From positions 1-63,357 of the forward strand of contig RIBL01000017.1 in assembly GCA_003762875.1 (NCBI GenBank): a DNA stretch of 63,357 nucleotides. Reading direction: 5' to 3'. The notes below the pieces were generated by a model, which saw only the letters and a program-made list of their open reading frames with translations, did no database searches and had not been told where the DNA came from. The translations under genes were made by a program, and so were the position numbers. Below are positions 46,166-55,426 of this stretch, piece after piece; position 1 is the first letter of the stretch, and each line of letters begins with the position of its first letter. This stretch comes from Muribaculaceae bacterium Isolate-110 (HZI) (GTDB lineage Bacteria > Bacteroidota > Bacteroidia > Bacteroidales > Muribaculaceae).

Positions 46166-47995
46166 ATGAAAACCATCAAGAAACTATCTGTGTCGAGCCG
46201 GGTGGCGAGGGCCGCGGCTCTCGTTTGTATGCTGGCTCCGTCCGCAATGCATGCCCTGACATTTGACGAGACCGGCTCGGCGGCCGAAAGCATTTATGCA
46301 CGATGGCGTCCCGTGGCCGGGGCTGTGCGCTATGAGGTGACATACAGCGGAGCCGGTCTGGCCGATGTGGCCGCCGACTGTCAGCTCGTGCGCCGCTATC
46401 CAGAGGGATTGCGCGTCGACATCCCCGGACTTGCGGCCGGCGATTATGCTCTCACTGTCAGAGCCTATGGCAAGGACGGAATGAAGATAGACGAGGGATC
46501 GACAGAAAATATTAATGTCTATGCCCATACGCGCGAAGGGTTTGCATTTACCGGTGGCAATGTGCCTGGAGCCTATAATAGCGACGGCACACTGCGCGAC
46601 GGCGCGCGTGTGCTATATGTGTCGGCCGCTACGGTCAACAGTGTGACGCTCGATGTGACCAAGGACAAGAAGGGCAACACGGCAGTGCAGACCGGACTGG
46701 CCAATATACTCTCGGCCATAGGCAAAGGATTTGAGAAGCGTCCACTGGCGATACGCATCATCGGGACAGTGGCCGACTCGGAGTTTGAGGGTCTGAAGGA
46801 CGGCAATTATCTCAATCTGCAAGGCAACAACAACACCGACCGCATGATAGAGAACATCACTATCGAGGGTATCGGCTCGGATGCCACACTCTATGGCTAC
46901 GGCATATGCTTCAAGCGTGCACATAACATAGAGATACGCAATGTGGCAATAATGCTTTTTGGTGATGATGCCGTGTCGATGGATACTGACAACACCAATA
47001 TCTGGCTTCACAATATCGACTTTTTCTATGGCCGCCCCGGCCGCGACGCCGATCAGGTTAAGGGTGACGGCAGCATTGATATGAAATATCATTCAACCGA
47101 CATCACTATCAACAACAACCACTTTTTTGACAGCGGCAAGGTGATGGGGTGTGGCGGCACGACTGGCGAGGAGGAAAACCTGCGCATAACGTATCATCAC
47201 AACTGGTTTGACCACGCTGACTCGCGATGTCCGCGCCTGCACTACACGACGGCCCATGTTTATAACAACTATTATGACGGAGTGCCCGTATACTGCATCG
47301 GCAATACCACCGAATCGTCGGCCTTTATCGAAGCCAACTATTTCCGCAACTGCAAGCGTCCCATCATGACATCGGGCCAGGGCACCGATAAATATGACCC
47401 CAAGACAGGCACATATACGCTCAAAGGCACTTTCTCAGGCCAGGAGGGTGGAGTGAACAAGGTGTACAACAATATTTTTGCCGAAAATGTCCCGACCATT
47501 GTCTATCAGACCGGCCATCCCACACAATTTGACGCCTATATCGTCGATAAGCGTGACGAGCAGATACCATCGGATGTGAAATCGGTCAACGGCGGTTGGT
47601 CCTATTCCAACTTCGACACCGCCCCCGACATGTATCCATCGGTTCCCGATGCCCCCGAGGATGTCCCGGCCATAGTGACCTCGCGTGCCGGACGTGTGCA
47701 GGGCGGAGATTTCAAGTGGACCTTTGACAATACAAAGGACGATGCCGACCATGAGGTGAACACTGCGCTCAAAGCGGCTGTCACCAACTATAAAAGCTCG
47801 CTTGTAGCCATACAGGGCCCCGAAGGTTTTGCCGGCTCCACCAGCGCGATAACCGACATAACCATCTCTAATCCTTCAGGCCGCGCTGACATCTACGACC
47901 TCTCGGGCCGCCATATGGGCCGCGACTTCACAGCTCTTCCCGCCGGTCTCTATATAGTCAGGACATCAGAAGGCGTAGTGAAGATGAGAAAGTAA
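46166..47995 (+). CDS. Secreted PL1 pectate lyase
   Basis: 609 aa from the ATG at 46166, giving a typical signal peptide (M-K-T-I-K-K then a hydrophobic core to M-H-A); the ATG three codons earlier (46157) is an alternative. An FnIII-like domain (about 35-125) precedes a parallel beta-helix. Beta-helix motifs are N-I-T-I-E-G-I-G-S-D-A-T, I-W-L-H-N-I-D-F-F-Y-G, D-I-T-I-N-N-N-H-F-F-D, I-T-Y-H-H-N-W-F-D-H-A-D-S-R-C-P-R (catalytic Arg region) and H-V-Y-N-N-Y-Y-D-G. It cleaves polygalacturonate by beta-elimination with Ca2+. The last residues (I-Y-D-L-S-G-R-H-M-G, then G-L-Y-I-V-R) are a T9SS-like sorting end. It complements the fusion enzyme at 39251. Confidence 0.88.
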   Translation: MKTIKKLSVSSRVARAAALVCMLAPSAMHALTFDETGSAAESIYARWRPVAGAVRYEVTYSGAGLADVAADCQLVRRYPEGLRVDIPGLAAGDYALTVRAYGKDGMKIDEGSTENINVYAHTREGFAFTGGNVPGAYNSDGTLRDGARVLYVSAATVNSVTLDVTKDKKGNTAVQTGLANILSAIGKGFEKRPLAIRIIGTVADSEFEGLKDGNYLNLQGNNNTDRMIENITIEGIGSDATLYGYGICFKRAHNIEIRNVAIMLFGDDAVSMDTDNTNIWLHNIDFFYGRPGRDADQVKGDGSIDMKYHSTDITINNNHFFDSGKVMGCGGTTGEEENLRITYHHNWFDHADSRCPRLHYTTAHVYNNYYDGVPVYCIGNTTESSAFIEANYFRNCKRPIMTSGQGTDKYDPKTGTYTLKGTFSGQEGGVNKVYNNIFAENVPTIVYQTGHPTQFDAYIVDKRDEQIPSDVKSVNGGWSYSNFDTAPDMYPSVPDAPEDVPAIVTSRAGRVQGGDFKWTFDNTKDDADHEVNTALKAAVTNYKSSLVAIQGPEGFAGSTSAITDITISNPSGRADIYDLSGRHMGRDFTALPAGLYIVRTSEGVVKMRK

Positions 47996-48015
47996 GGACG
48001 ATTGTCCGACAAGAG

Positions 48016-48059
48016 GATGTTGCACAACTATCTCCTTCCGGGGGGAGTTGTGCAACATC
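48016..48059. terminator. Bidirectional hairpin between pectate lyase and the AraC sensor
   Basis: GATGTTGCACAACT and AGTTGTGCAACATC form a 14-bp perfect stem, with an inner TCTCC/GGGGA pairing, between convergent genes. Confidence 0.75.
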
Positions 48060-48063
48060 TTTA

Positions 48064-51000
48064 TCACTTTTTTGCTTTAAATGCGGCGATGTATTGTGTC
48101 GGGGTCATGGACATTTCGGCCTTGAAACATCGAGAAAAGTATTTAGGGTCGGCAAAGCCTGTCATGTAGGCTACTTCCGCGATGGTGTGTTTGCCACCTT
48201 CGAGCAGTTTTAATGCCCGTTTGATGCGCATCTGTCTGATGAAGTCGACCGGGGAGACTCCGGCGGCTTCTTTCATGCGGTTGTAATATGCAGTGCGGCT
48301 CATGCCGAGATGGCGGGCGAAGTCTTCGACCATGAGATCGACATTGTCGATGTTGTCGTTGAGAAATCCGAGCGAGGCTTCGATAAACAGTGTGTTGTCT
48401 TCACGTGGGGTCGGAACCGCGGGCTTTTCGGCGGCGGTCTTGCGGTAAAGCCGTTCGCTTACTGAGTTGACGGTCATCAGAAGTGAGTATTTGCGCTGTA
48501 GGGCGTTGCGCATTCGCTTGAAGTAGATGATGGCGGCAGTCAGTCCGAGCAGGAGTGCGACAAGCATGAACACAATCGTGAGCCTGAACCATATGGTCTC
48601 GGTAAAGGTGGGTGTCACGCTGACCGATACCCGGCTACCGGTGTCGCTCGGGCTTCCGTCTGGGTTCTCGCGTTGGATATTGAGCACATATTCTCCCGGC
48701 GGTATATTATTGTAGGTGGCTGTGGGCTGCGGGCCGTGGAGGTAGGTCCATCCGACATCGAGGCCTTCCATACGATAGCGCAGGCGGGCTGTGCGTACTC
48801 CGTCATAGTCCATGGCTGAGAGGAGCAGGGTGAAGCTGCGGCGGTCGGGGGTGATGACCAGAGAGGCGGGGTTATTGAGCGGGATTACACGTTTGTCGTT
48901 CTGATACTGTATGCCTGTCACCACTGGCGGAAGTGAAGAGGCAGTCGGTGAGGGGAGTGTGGGTGTGAAGGTGATGACTCCGTCGGTTGTGCCCAGTACG
49001 ATATCGCCATTGTCGGAGAGGGCGGGGGTGGCTTCGGAAAATGTGATGTGGTCGGATGGTGAGTCACACGACACTGTGTGCATGTGGCCGTCGGCGGGCG
49101 AAAAGCGCGTGAGTATGCTTCCTGCGGCTATCCATATCTCATTGCCGGTGGAGACGGCGGTACTTATCTGGCCGGCTTCGGCGGTAGCCGGTAAGTCGAA
49201 TGTCGTAAACCGTATGTCGGCAGTCAGCAGTGAGTCTGAGTCAATGCGGCTGAGTCCGCTGCCGAAGACACATGCGTAGTAACGGCCGTAACACTCGGCG
49301 AGGCCCATTATGTCGTTGCCCTTCAGTCCCCACGGTTCGTTGCGAAACTTGTTGACGAAAAATGACGGTCTTTCGCTGACGGGAGCATCGGTCGTGACAA
49401 GGCCGTCGGCTGTGGCTATGAGCAGATGGCCTTTACCGTCGGGGAGAATGCGTCGGATTTTCATTCCGTCAGGCTGACCGGCCACTTTGTCAAATTGCCA
49501 TCCGCCCTCGGCCGCTTTGCCCCGCGCCAATCCGCTGCCGTATGAGCCTAACCATATAAGGTCGTTGTCAAAGGCTATGGCATAGATGGAGTCGCTGTGT
49601 ATACGCCGGTTTTCCGACAGGGTATGGCGTGAGAGATGTGTGACGTTGTAGCTTACGGCCTGGTCCGATGTCGGGGCGAGCACATACACGCCGTCGCCCT
49701 TGGTGCCGACCCATATCTGTCCGTCGGGCGACTCGCTGATTGTGTAGGCAGGCGACGGGAGACGGTGAGAGAAGACTCCGCACGACAGCAGCCCCGAGCG
49801 GTCGGATGTCCATAGGCGTCCGTGCGAGTCAGTGGCGAGAGCTCGGGTCTCGGTGAGTGAACGGTTGGTGGTGTGGGTGAATGTGCGTCGGTCAAAGTTG
49901 ATGATATCGGAGCCTTCGGAGTGCAGTATCCACAGGTTGTCTGTGCGGTCGGCGATATATTTTTTGATGGCGTCGCGGTCATAACATCCCGAGGGAGTGG
50001 TGCTGAATGTCACATCGTCCAATGTTCCGGATGTCTCGTCGTAAAAGCTCAGTACACCCCCGGTAGGGCGCAGCAGTATGTCACCGCTTGCTGTCTCGAA
50101 GATGAGCTGCGGATTTTTGACGGGTGTTTTGTCGGAGCCGGTGGCGGGTGTGATTAGCGATGACCGCGGGGTGGCGGGGTCGGGTATTATGGTCACTCCA
50201 GGCTGAGGTCCGAAGCCCCATAACCTGTGGCGTGAGTCCTTGAAGAGATATGTGGAGGGGGATGAGGTGTAGCGGAGTGTTGCGCTGTCGCGAGTGTCGA
50301 CCGATGCGATGCCACGGTCAGAGGCCATGACGATGCGGTGGGCGTCGGTGCGCACATAGCTGACCGTGCTCTCGGCCGGTAATGGGGTGGGGTAGCGGCG
50401 GCTGTCGGCCGGACGCATTACCAAGCCGTCATAGGCGATGAGGTAGGTGGTCTTGTAGAGGCTTTCGACGTAGCGGTATCTGCCCGGATAGATACGGCCC
50501 GAGGTGTAGTTGAGTGCGCCGCTGTCGGTGAGCACCCATTCGTCACCGTTTTCGGCGAGACTGATGGCTGTTACGGAGCTGGCTCCGTTTACGAGACAGT
50601 CGGGCGAGATGTAACACTGGATGTCGCTGAGCGGCACGGTGTCGTTGAGGCGTGCGCATGTGCCGTCACGCATGGTCACCCATGTGTAGCCGTTTTTCAG
50701 TGGGGTGAGTGTCTTGACCTTACGTCCGTCGAACTGCGGGATGGCCGATGAGAGGTTGGTAAAAGTGAATGAGTCGGGGCTGAAAAGAAAGAGCCGGTTG
50801 TCGGATGACACACACCAGATGTCGCCCGTGGTGCTTATCTTTATATTATATATGCGGTTGGAGTCGATGGTGCCTTCAGAGCATTGTATCGGTTTGAAGC
50901 TGTGGGTGGTGTGGCCGTCATAGCGTATGAGTCCGTTCCATGTGGCAAACCATATGAAGCCGTTGCCGTCCTGTTGCAGATTGGATATGTGGCTTTGATG

Positions 51001-51129
51001 TAGCTGCGGGATTGCTGATATGTGGCCAGATATGTGGCCCGGGCGGTTGTCGGCCCTGAGCGTGGCCGTGAGCAGATGCAGTAATATTACAATATAATAT
51101 GTATATAGGCGGCAGGGTAGGTTTTTCAT
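48064..51129 (-). CDS. Membrane-spanning reg_prop/Y_Y_Y sensor fused directly to an AraC activator
   Basis: 1021 aa. Signal or N-terminal anchor (about 1-27); two seven-bladed reg_prop-type propellers (about 30-740; blades seen as G-F-I-W-F-A-T-W-N-G-L, D-I-W-C-V-S, R-L-W-T-S-D, Q-I-W-V-G-T-K-G-D-G-V-Y); a Y_Y_Y domain (about 770-840, ending P-P-G-E-Y-V-L-N-I-Q); one membrane helix (about 852-876, L-T-I-V-F-M-L-V-A-L-L-L-G-L). A short cytoplasmic linker leads to an AraC HTH (about 915-1020: H-L-G-M-S-R-T-A-Y-Y-N-R-M-K and A-Y-M-T-G-F-A-D-P-K-Y-F-S-R). Hybrid two-component systems have HisKA, HATPase and receiver domains between membrane and HTH; all three are absent. It likely senses a pectin fragment and controls the flanking lyase genes (inference). 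It starts 18 bp after the RSH gene. Confidence 0.9.
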   Translation of the reverse strand: MKNLPCRLYTYYIVILLHLLTATLRADNRPGHISGHISAIPQLHQSHISNLQQDGNGFIWFATWNGLIRYDGHTTHSFKPIQCSEGTIDSNRIYNIKISTTGDIWCVSSDNRLFLFSPDSFTFTNLSSAIPQFDGRKVKTLTPLKNGYTWVTMRDGTCARLNDTVPLSDIQCYISPDCLVNGASSVTAISLAENGDEWVLTDSGALNYTSGRIYPGRYRYVESLYKTTYLIAYDGLVMRPADSRRYPTPLPAESTVSYVRTDAHRIVMASDRGIASVDTRDSATLRYTSSPSTYLFKDSRHRLWGFGPQPGVTIIPDPATPRSSLITPATGSDKTPVKNPQLIFETASGDILLRPTGGVLSFYDETSGTLDDVTFSTTPSGCYDRDAIKKYIADRTDNLWILHSEGSDIINFDRRTFTHTTNRSLTETRALATDSHGRLWTSDRSGLLSCGVFSHRLPSPAYTISESPDGQIWVGTKGDGVYVLAPTSDQAVSYNVTHLSRHTLSENRRIHSDSIYAIAFDNDLIWLGSYGSGLARGKAAEGGWQFDKVAGQPDGMKIRRILPDGKGHLLIATADGLVTTDAPVSERPSFFVNKFRNEPWGLKGNDIMGLAECYGRYYACVFGSGLSRIDSDSLLTADIRFTTFDLPATAEAGQISTAVSTGNEIWIAAGSILTRFSPADGHMHTVSCDSPSDHITFSEATPALSDNGDIVLGTTDGVITFTPTLPSPTASSLPPVVTGIQYQNDKRVIPLNNPASLVITPDRRSFTLLLSAMDYDGVRTARLRYRMEGLDVGWTYLHGPQPTATYNNIPPGEYVLNIQRENPDGSPSDTGSRVSVSVTPTFTETIWFRLTIVFMLVALLLGLTAAIIYFKRMRNALQRKYSLLMTVNSVSERLYRKTAAEKPAVPTPREDNTLFIEASLGFLNDNIDNVDLMVEDFARHLGMSRTAYYNRMKEAAGVSPVDFIRQMRIKRALKLLEGGKHTIAEVAYMTGFADPKYFSRCFKAEMSMTPTQYIAAFKAKK

Positions 51130-51147
51130 GGAGTTTTTCTGCCGTCT

Positions 51148-53028
51148 TTAGAGTATGGCTCTCTTTACTTCGTCTACGCCGGGGATGATGGAGATGTGGC
51201 GCATGATGGATTGCAGTTCGGTAAAGGAGTGGACCGAGAATGTGATGGAGCAGGTCACGATGGCATCTTCCGTGACTGTGTGGAGGTTGTCGATGGAGAG
51301 GTTGAGATCGTTGGATATGCAGTCGACCAGGTCGATGAGCAGGTGGTAGCGGTCGACGGCACGGATGTTGATGGTGACTGGATAGAGGGTCTGGTCGGGC
51401 TTGAAGTCGACCGACACGATGTTGTCGCCTTTCTGCGAGGCGAGCCGTATGGCTATCGGGCAGTCGCGTTTATGAAGAGTGATACCGCCGTCGGCATCCT
51501 TGAATCCTACCACTTCCTCGCCGGGCATGGGGTTACAGTCGGGACACCGGTGATAGGGGGGCTTGGGCTGTTGCTTGAGATATTGTGAGATGGCCTTTCG
51601 GGCCTTGTAGGTCATGGCTGTGTCAAGCCAGTCGGCGGTGGGATGAATCTCCGGGTCGGTAAATATCTCCACTATGTCGCCGCGGTGGAGACGTGTCTTG
51701 ACCGAGGCGAGCAGTTGATTGTTGATGCGGGCATACTTGGCATGGAGTCCGAGCTGGGTGTGCACCTCAAAGGCGAAATCCATGACTGTGGCGCGCTGGG
51801 GGAGGATGATGGGTTTGCCCTGCGGGGTGAAGGTCATGATGTCGTCGTTGTAAAACGAACGCACTACCTCTTCGATAAAACTTGCTCCTTCCTGTCCGCG
51901 GGCAGCGATGTCGCGCAGTACCAGACGGAATTTTTTAATCCACTGCCATATGCTGTCGTCGTTGCGGCTGGCTATGCATCCAAGCTGGGAGTCGCGCACC
52001 ATACGTTCGCTGCTTATGTGCACCTCCTGCCAGCGGCCAAACGAGGCCAACAGCTTGACGTGATAACTCTGATATCCGTTTTCCTTGGGCGAGTCGATAT
52101 AGTTGGCAATGCCTCCGGGTTTTTCCTTGAAGCGGTCGGTGAGGATGGAGTAGATGTGCATCACCATCTCTTTTTCGGCCTTGCCTTCGGGGGCGTCGAA
52201 GACCACTTCGGTGAAGTGGCGGTATTTGAGATGATTGAAGTCGTCGCCAAATTTTCTCATCTTTCGCCATAGGCTGTAGGGGCGGCGATATTCGGTGAAG
52301 ACGCGTGTCTCGATGCCGTGTGCCAGGAGTTCGTCGTGTATCTCGCGGCAGAACTCTTTGAGACGGTCGTGCTGGAGTCTTTCGTCGCGCTCTATCATGG
52401 TGGTGAGGTCTTCAAACTCGTGAGGGCAGCGAAATTTCAGACTCAGGTTTTCCAGCTCGGTCTTGACGTTATAGAGGCCAAGGCGGTTGGCGAGCGGAGC
52501 GTAGAAGTAGTCGGTCTCGCCGGCTATCTTCATCTGCTTGTCGGGGCGCATGGAGTTGAGTGTGCGCATGTTGTGCAGACGGTCGGCCAGTTTGACCAGG
52601 AGCGCGCGGATGTCATATTGCACTGAGTCGAGCATCTGTTTGTAGTTGTCCACCTGCTTTGACTCGACATATTTGTCTTTTTTCTGCTTTGTAACGACTC
52701 TGACCAGAAACGCCACATCGCTGCCAAAACGGCTCTCGATGTCCTCGATGGTAAAGTCGGTGTCCTCGACCACGTCGTGGAGAAAGGCTGCAATCACGGG
52801 GTTGGCGTCGAGCATCAGCTCTTTGGCGCATATCGAGGCTACGGCTATGGGGTGGAGGATGTAAGGCTCGCCCGTCTTTCGTTTCTGGCTCGAATGGGCA
52901 TGGCGGGCAAGCTCGAAAGCATCGCGGATGCGTAGCATATCCTCGGGGGATACACGTGTCTGCATGGCCGCAAACACGGTTTCGGCCCGTTTGTCGATTA
53001 TCTTATCATAGTCCACAATGGTCTCCAT
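51148..53028 (-). CDS. RelA/SpoT homologue, predicted (p)ppGpp hydrolase only
   Basis: 626 aa, shorter than the usual 730-750. The N-terminal HD hydrolase is intact: H59 (Y-I-L-H-P), H84-D85 (L-H-D-V-V-E-D-T), D149 and N153 (K-L-A-D-R-L-H-N-M-R). The synthetase domain (about 235-370) is degenerate. The G-R-x-K-H block is T-E-Y-R-R; the catalytic Asp and Arg of D-I-x-A-x-R are Tyr269 and Glu274; E-V-Q-I-R-T is E-V-H-I-S-S; and the downstream A-H-W motif is missing. TGS (about 400-460), a Cys-rich zinc-finger-like segment (C-P-D-C) and a C-terminal ACT domain remain. It should degrade but not make (p)ppGpp, so a second RSH is expected elsewhere. The AraC sensor gene follows after 18 bp. Confidence 0.9.
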   Translation of the reverse strand: METIVDYDKIIDKRAETVFAAMQTRVSPEDMLRIRDAFELARHAHSSQKRKTGEPYILHPIAVASICAKELMLDANPVIAAFLHDVVEDTDFTIEDIESRFGSDVAFLVRVVTKQKKDKYVESKQVDNYKQMLDSVQYDIRALLVKLADRLHNMRTLNSMRPDKQMKIAGETDYFYAPLANRLGLYNVKTELENLSLKFRCPHEFEDLTTMIERDERLQHDRLKEFCREIHDELLAHGIETRVFTEYRRPYSLWRKMRKFGDDFNHLKYRHFTEVVFDAPEGKAEKEMVMHIYSILTDRFKEKPGGIANYIDSPKENGYQSYHVKLLASFGRWQEVHISSERMVRDSQLGCIASRNDDSIWQWIKKFRLVLRDIAARGQEGASFIEEVVRSFYNDDIMTFTPQGKPIILPQRATVMDFAFEVHTQLGLHAKYARINNQLLASVKTRLHRGDIVEIFTDPEIHPTADWLDTAMTYKARKAISQYLKQQPKPPYHRCPDCNPMPGEEVVGFKDADGGITLHKRDCPIAIRLASQKGDNIVSVDFKPDQTLYPVTINIRAVDRYHLLIDLVDCISNDLNLSIDNLHTVTEDAIVTCSITFSVHSFTELQSIMRHISIIPGVDEVKRAIL

Positions 53029-53398
53029 AATGCGCTTTATGACATTCCTGTATTTTAGAAATTGTTTTTAAACAACCGTTTAGGTGAGAAAACAAGGCGC
53101 AATTTAGTTATTTTTTTCCAAAAAAGCGTTAACTATCAGCAGTTTTAACGTTTCAAGAGGCAGGATGTTTGTGCCGCGGCAGTTAATACAGAGAGGAGGA
53201 ATGTGTGGCAATAGTCTGACAATAAGGCGTATAAAAAAGTAGAAGAGAGATGTCTCCCGACAGCTCTCTTTCATTTAAACCTTTATCTTAATCTAATACT
53301 ATGAAAAACACACATGCAAATGTAATCATTTATATTGTATAATCTGCAAGAGTGTAACAGTTATTTAACATTATTTCACTTGTGGTTTTGCGGGAGGG
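53029..53398. other. Intergenic region without a confirmed gene
   Basis: Holds the terminator at 53244-53270 and, at 53301-53342, a 13-codon ATG-initiated frame (M-K-N-T-H-A-N-V-I-I-Y-I-V). It is preceded by CTTAATCTAATACT, a leader sequence I associate with small Bacteroidetes peptides. Too short to call. Confidence 0.35.
53244..53270 (-). terminator. Terminator after the nitroreductase
   Basis: On the minus strand AAGAGAGCTGTC, loop GGGA, GACATCTCTCTT then CTACTTTTTTAT. One internal mismatch. Confidence 0.7.
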
Positions 53399-54151
53399 TT
53401 ATCGTTTTGGGTCGAAACCGCGGCGTTGCAGGGCCCGGAGCATGCCGTAGTTCATGGCTTCGCGATAGTAGCCTATGATGTGCGAGCCCCAGTCGTTGTC
53501 GGTCTTGTCGCCGGCACGGGTGCGGTTATACTCCTTAACGGTATCGTTATATTCCATCAGGTCGGCAGTCATTTCGGGGTCGTCCTGTGGGTAGTGGTTG
53601 TGAAAGACCACCAGTTCGCGAGGCTGTTTGGGCTTGAGGTCGGGCATTTCGCGCGGCACACCAATTGAGAGTCCACACACGACGAAAGTCTTTTTTGGGA
53701 GCCCGAGCAGAGTGGACACGGCTTCGGGGGCTACGGTGCGCGCATAACCGATAGGGCAGCATCCGAGGCCGAGCGACTCGGCCATGGTCACCGCGCTCAT
53801 CATTGCGAGAGATGCGTCGACGATGCCTACGGCGAGTCCGTCGACAGTGTTGTTGAAGTCGGGCATGTCCTCGCCGAGAGCTTCGGCCAAAAGACTTATC
53901 TTGTGGTAGTCGACAAGAAACAGGAGGAAGTGGCTGCATGTCTTGACCTGTTTCTGCCCGATGAGGGCATATAGTTTCAGTTTCATCTCGGGGTCGGTGA
54001 CGTCTATGACCGAGAATTGCTGTCCGTTGTAGCTTGTGGGCGTGTTGCGAATGGCCTCGAATATGAGGCGCATGTCATCTGGATTCACTTGTTCGCGTTC
54101 GTAGCGGCGTATGCTGCGCCGCTCGAGAAGGGATTCTTTTACGCTCTTCAT
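53399..54151 (-). CDS. NfsA-like flavin nitroreductase
   Basis: 250 aa, FMN-dependent NAD(P)H oxidoreductase of the NfsA/Frp type. The start L-L-E-R-R-S-I-R-R-Y (8-17) binds FMN phosphate. R-N-T-P-T-S-Y-N-G-Q-Q-F (35-46) contacts the flavin. G-L-G-C-C-P-I-G near 128-135 and G-L-S-I-G-V-P near 159-165 are family blocks. Cytoplasmic, no signal peptide. Physiological substrate unknown (quinones or nitroaromatics in relatives). Unlike the second nitroreductase at 37447 it is not a lipoprotein. Confidence 0.88.
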   Translation of the reverse strand: MKSVKESLLERRSIRRYEREQVNPDDMRLIFEAIRNTPTSYNGQQFSVIDVTDPEMKLKLYALIGQKQVKTCSHFLLFLVDYHKISLLAEALGEDMPDFNNTVDGLAVGIVDASLAMMSAVTMAESLGLGCCPIGYARTVAPEAVSTLLGLPKKTFVVCGLSIGVPREMPDLKPKQPRELVVFHNHYPQDDPEMTADLMEYNDTVKEYNRTRAGDKTDNDWGSHIIGYYREAMNYGMLRALQRRGFDPKR

Positions 54152-54285
54152 GATGTGTGGGATTGCAAAGTTTTGTAGGGTGATTGCACAATTGTATTAC
54201 TTTTCAACATCTGTCGGATATGAAAAGTTTTAAACATCATGTCAATAAAATAGATGAAAAGACGTGAAAGCCGCAAAAAACTTAG

Positions 54286-54293
54286 TAACTTTG
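54286..54293 (+). promoter_or_regulatory. -7 box of carAB
   Basis: TAACTTTG, 35 bp before the carA ATG at 54329. No exact TTTG at -33. Confidence 0.5.
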
Positions 54294-54328
54294 TAGCCCG
54301 AAAAAGTAACATAATACTCAATACCCTA

Positions 54329-55399
54329 ATGAGACAGTCCAAGCGCGCCCTCCTCATACTCGAGGACGGCACTACTTTTGAAGGGAAGTCATTTGGCCAC
54401 GAAGCGTCAACGGCCGGTGAAGTGGTGTTCAATACCGCAATGACAGGTTATCCTGAAAGCCTGACCGACCCCTCTTATGAGGGTCAGATATTAGTGACAA
54501 CCTACCCGATATTGGGTAATTACGGAGTGCCTCCTCACAGGGAGAAGAATGACGTAAGCGAGTATTACGAGAGCGACCATATACATTGCCGTGCTATAGT
54601 GGCGCAGGACTATTCGTTTGCCCATTCCCACTGGCAGGCCGACCGTTCTCTGGCACGGTGGCTCGAGGAGGAGAAGATCCCGGGTGTATATGGCATAGAC
54701 ACACGCGCGCTGACCAAGCATCTGCGCGAGCATGGCTCGATGCTCGGCAAGATTGAGGTCGAAGGAGCTGAAGAATGTGATTTCTATGACCCTAACAAGG
54801 AGAATCTTGTAGGGAAAGTGTCGTGCAAGGAAGTGGAAGTGCATGGCGAGGGCGACAAGACCGTGGTGCTTGTGGACTGCGGTGTGAAGCATAATATCAT
54901 ACGCTGTCTGACCCGCCGCGGCGTCAGGGTGGTGCGTGTGCCCTGGGATTATGACTTCACTACTATACCTTACGACGGCCTGTTCATATCCAACGGTCCC
55001 GGCAATCCCGATATGGCCGGCAAGACGGTCGAGAACATACGCAAGGCCATGGAGAACGGCAAGCCTATCTGTGGCATATGCATGGGCAACCAGCTTCTTG
55101 CCAAGGCGGCCGGCGCAAAGACCTATAAACTCAAGTATGGCCACCGCAGCCACAATCAGCCGGTGCGCCGTGTGGGCACCGAGCAGTGTTTCATCACTTC
55201 GCAGAATCACGGTTTTGCCGTTGACAACGCCACGCTTCCGGCCGACTGGGAGCCGCTGTTTGTCAACATGAACGACGGCACCAACGAGGGCATTCGCCAC
55301 AAGTCGAAGCCCTATTTCTCGGCCCAGTTCCATCCCGAGGCAAGCTCGGGCCCAAAGGACACCGAGTTTCTGTTTGACGAATTTATCAACATGCTTTAG
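54329..55399 (+). CDS. carA: Carbamoyl-phosphate synthase, glutaminase subunit
   Basis: 356 aa from the ATG at 54329; the upstream part of the frame includes the promoter. The N-terminal half (1-170) is the CarA-specific domain (E-D-G-T-T-F-E-G, F-N-T-A-M-T-G-Y-P-E-S). The C-terminal half is a class I glutamine amidotransferase with the nucleophile in G-I-C-M-G-N-Q (Cys near 247) and H-P-E-A-S near 333-337. It supplies ammonia to CarB. It is slightly shorter than E. coli CarA (382 aa). 27 bp precede carB. Carbamoyl phosphate feeds ArgF' and pyrimidine synthesis. Confidence 0.95.
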   Translation: MRQSKRALLILEDGTTFEGKSFGHEASTAGEVVFNTAMTGYPESLTDPSYEGQILVTTYPILGNYGVPPHREKNDVSEYYESDHIHCRAIVAQDYSFAHSHWQADRSLARWLEEEKIPGVYGIDTRALTKHLREHGSMLGKIEVEGAEECDFYDPNKENLVGKVSCKEVEVHGEGDKTVVLVDCGVKHNIIRCLTRRGVRVVRVPWDYDFTTIPYDGLFISNGPGNPDMAGKTVENIRKAMENGKPICGICMGNQLLAKAAGAKTYKLKYGHRSHNQPVRRVGTEQCFITSQNHGFAVDNATLPADWEPLFVNMNDGTNEGIRHKSKPYFSAQFHPEASSGPKDTEFLFDEFINML

Positions 55400-55426
55400 T
55401 CACCCCTCCTATATATAATAAGGTAT

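Noticed and set aside
53301-53342. 13-codon possible small peptide
   Set aside because: The leader looks like those of small Bacteroidetes peptides, but the frame is too short and has no conserved hydrophobic segment; homologues in other genomes would be needed.
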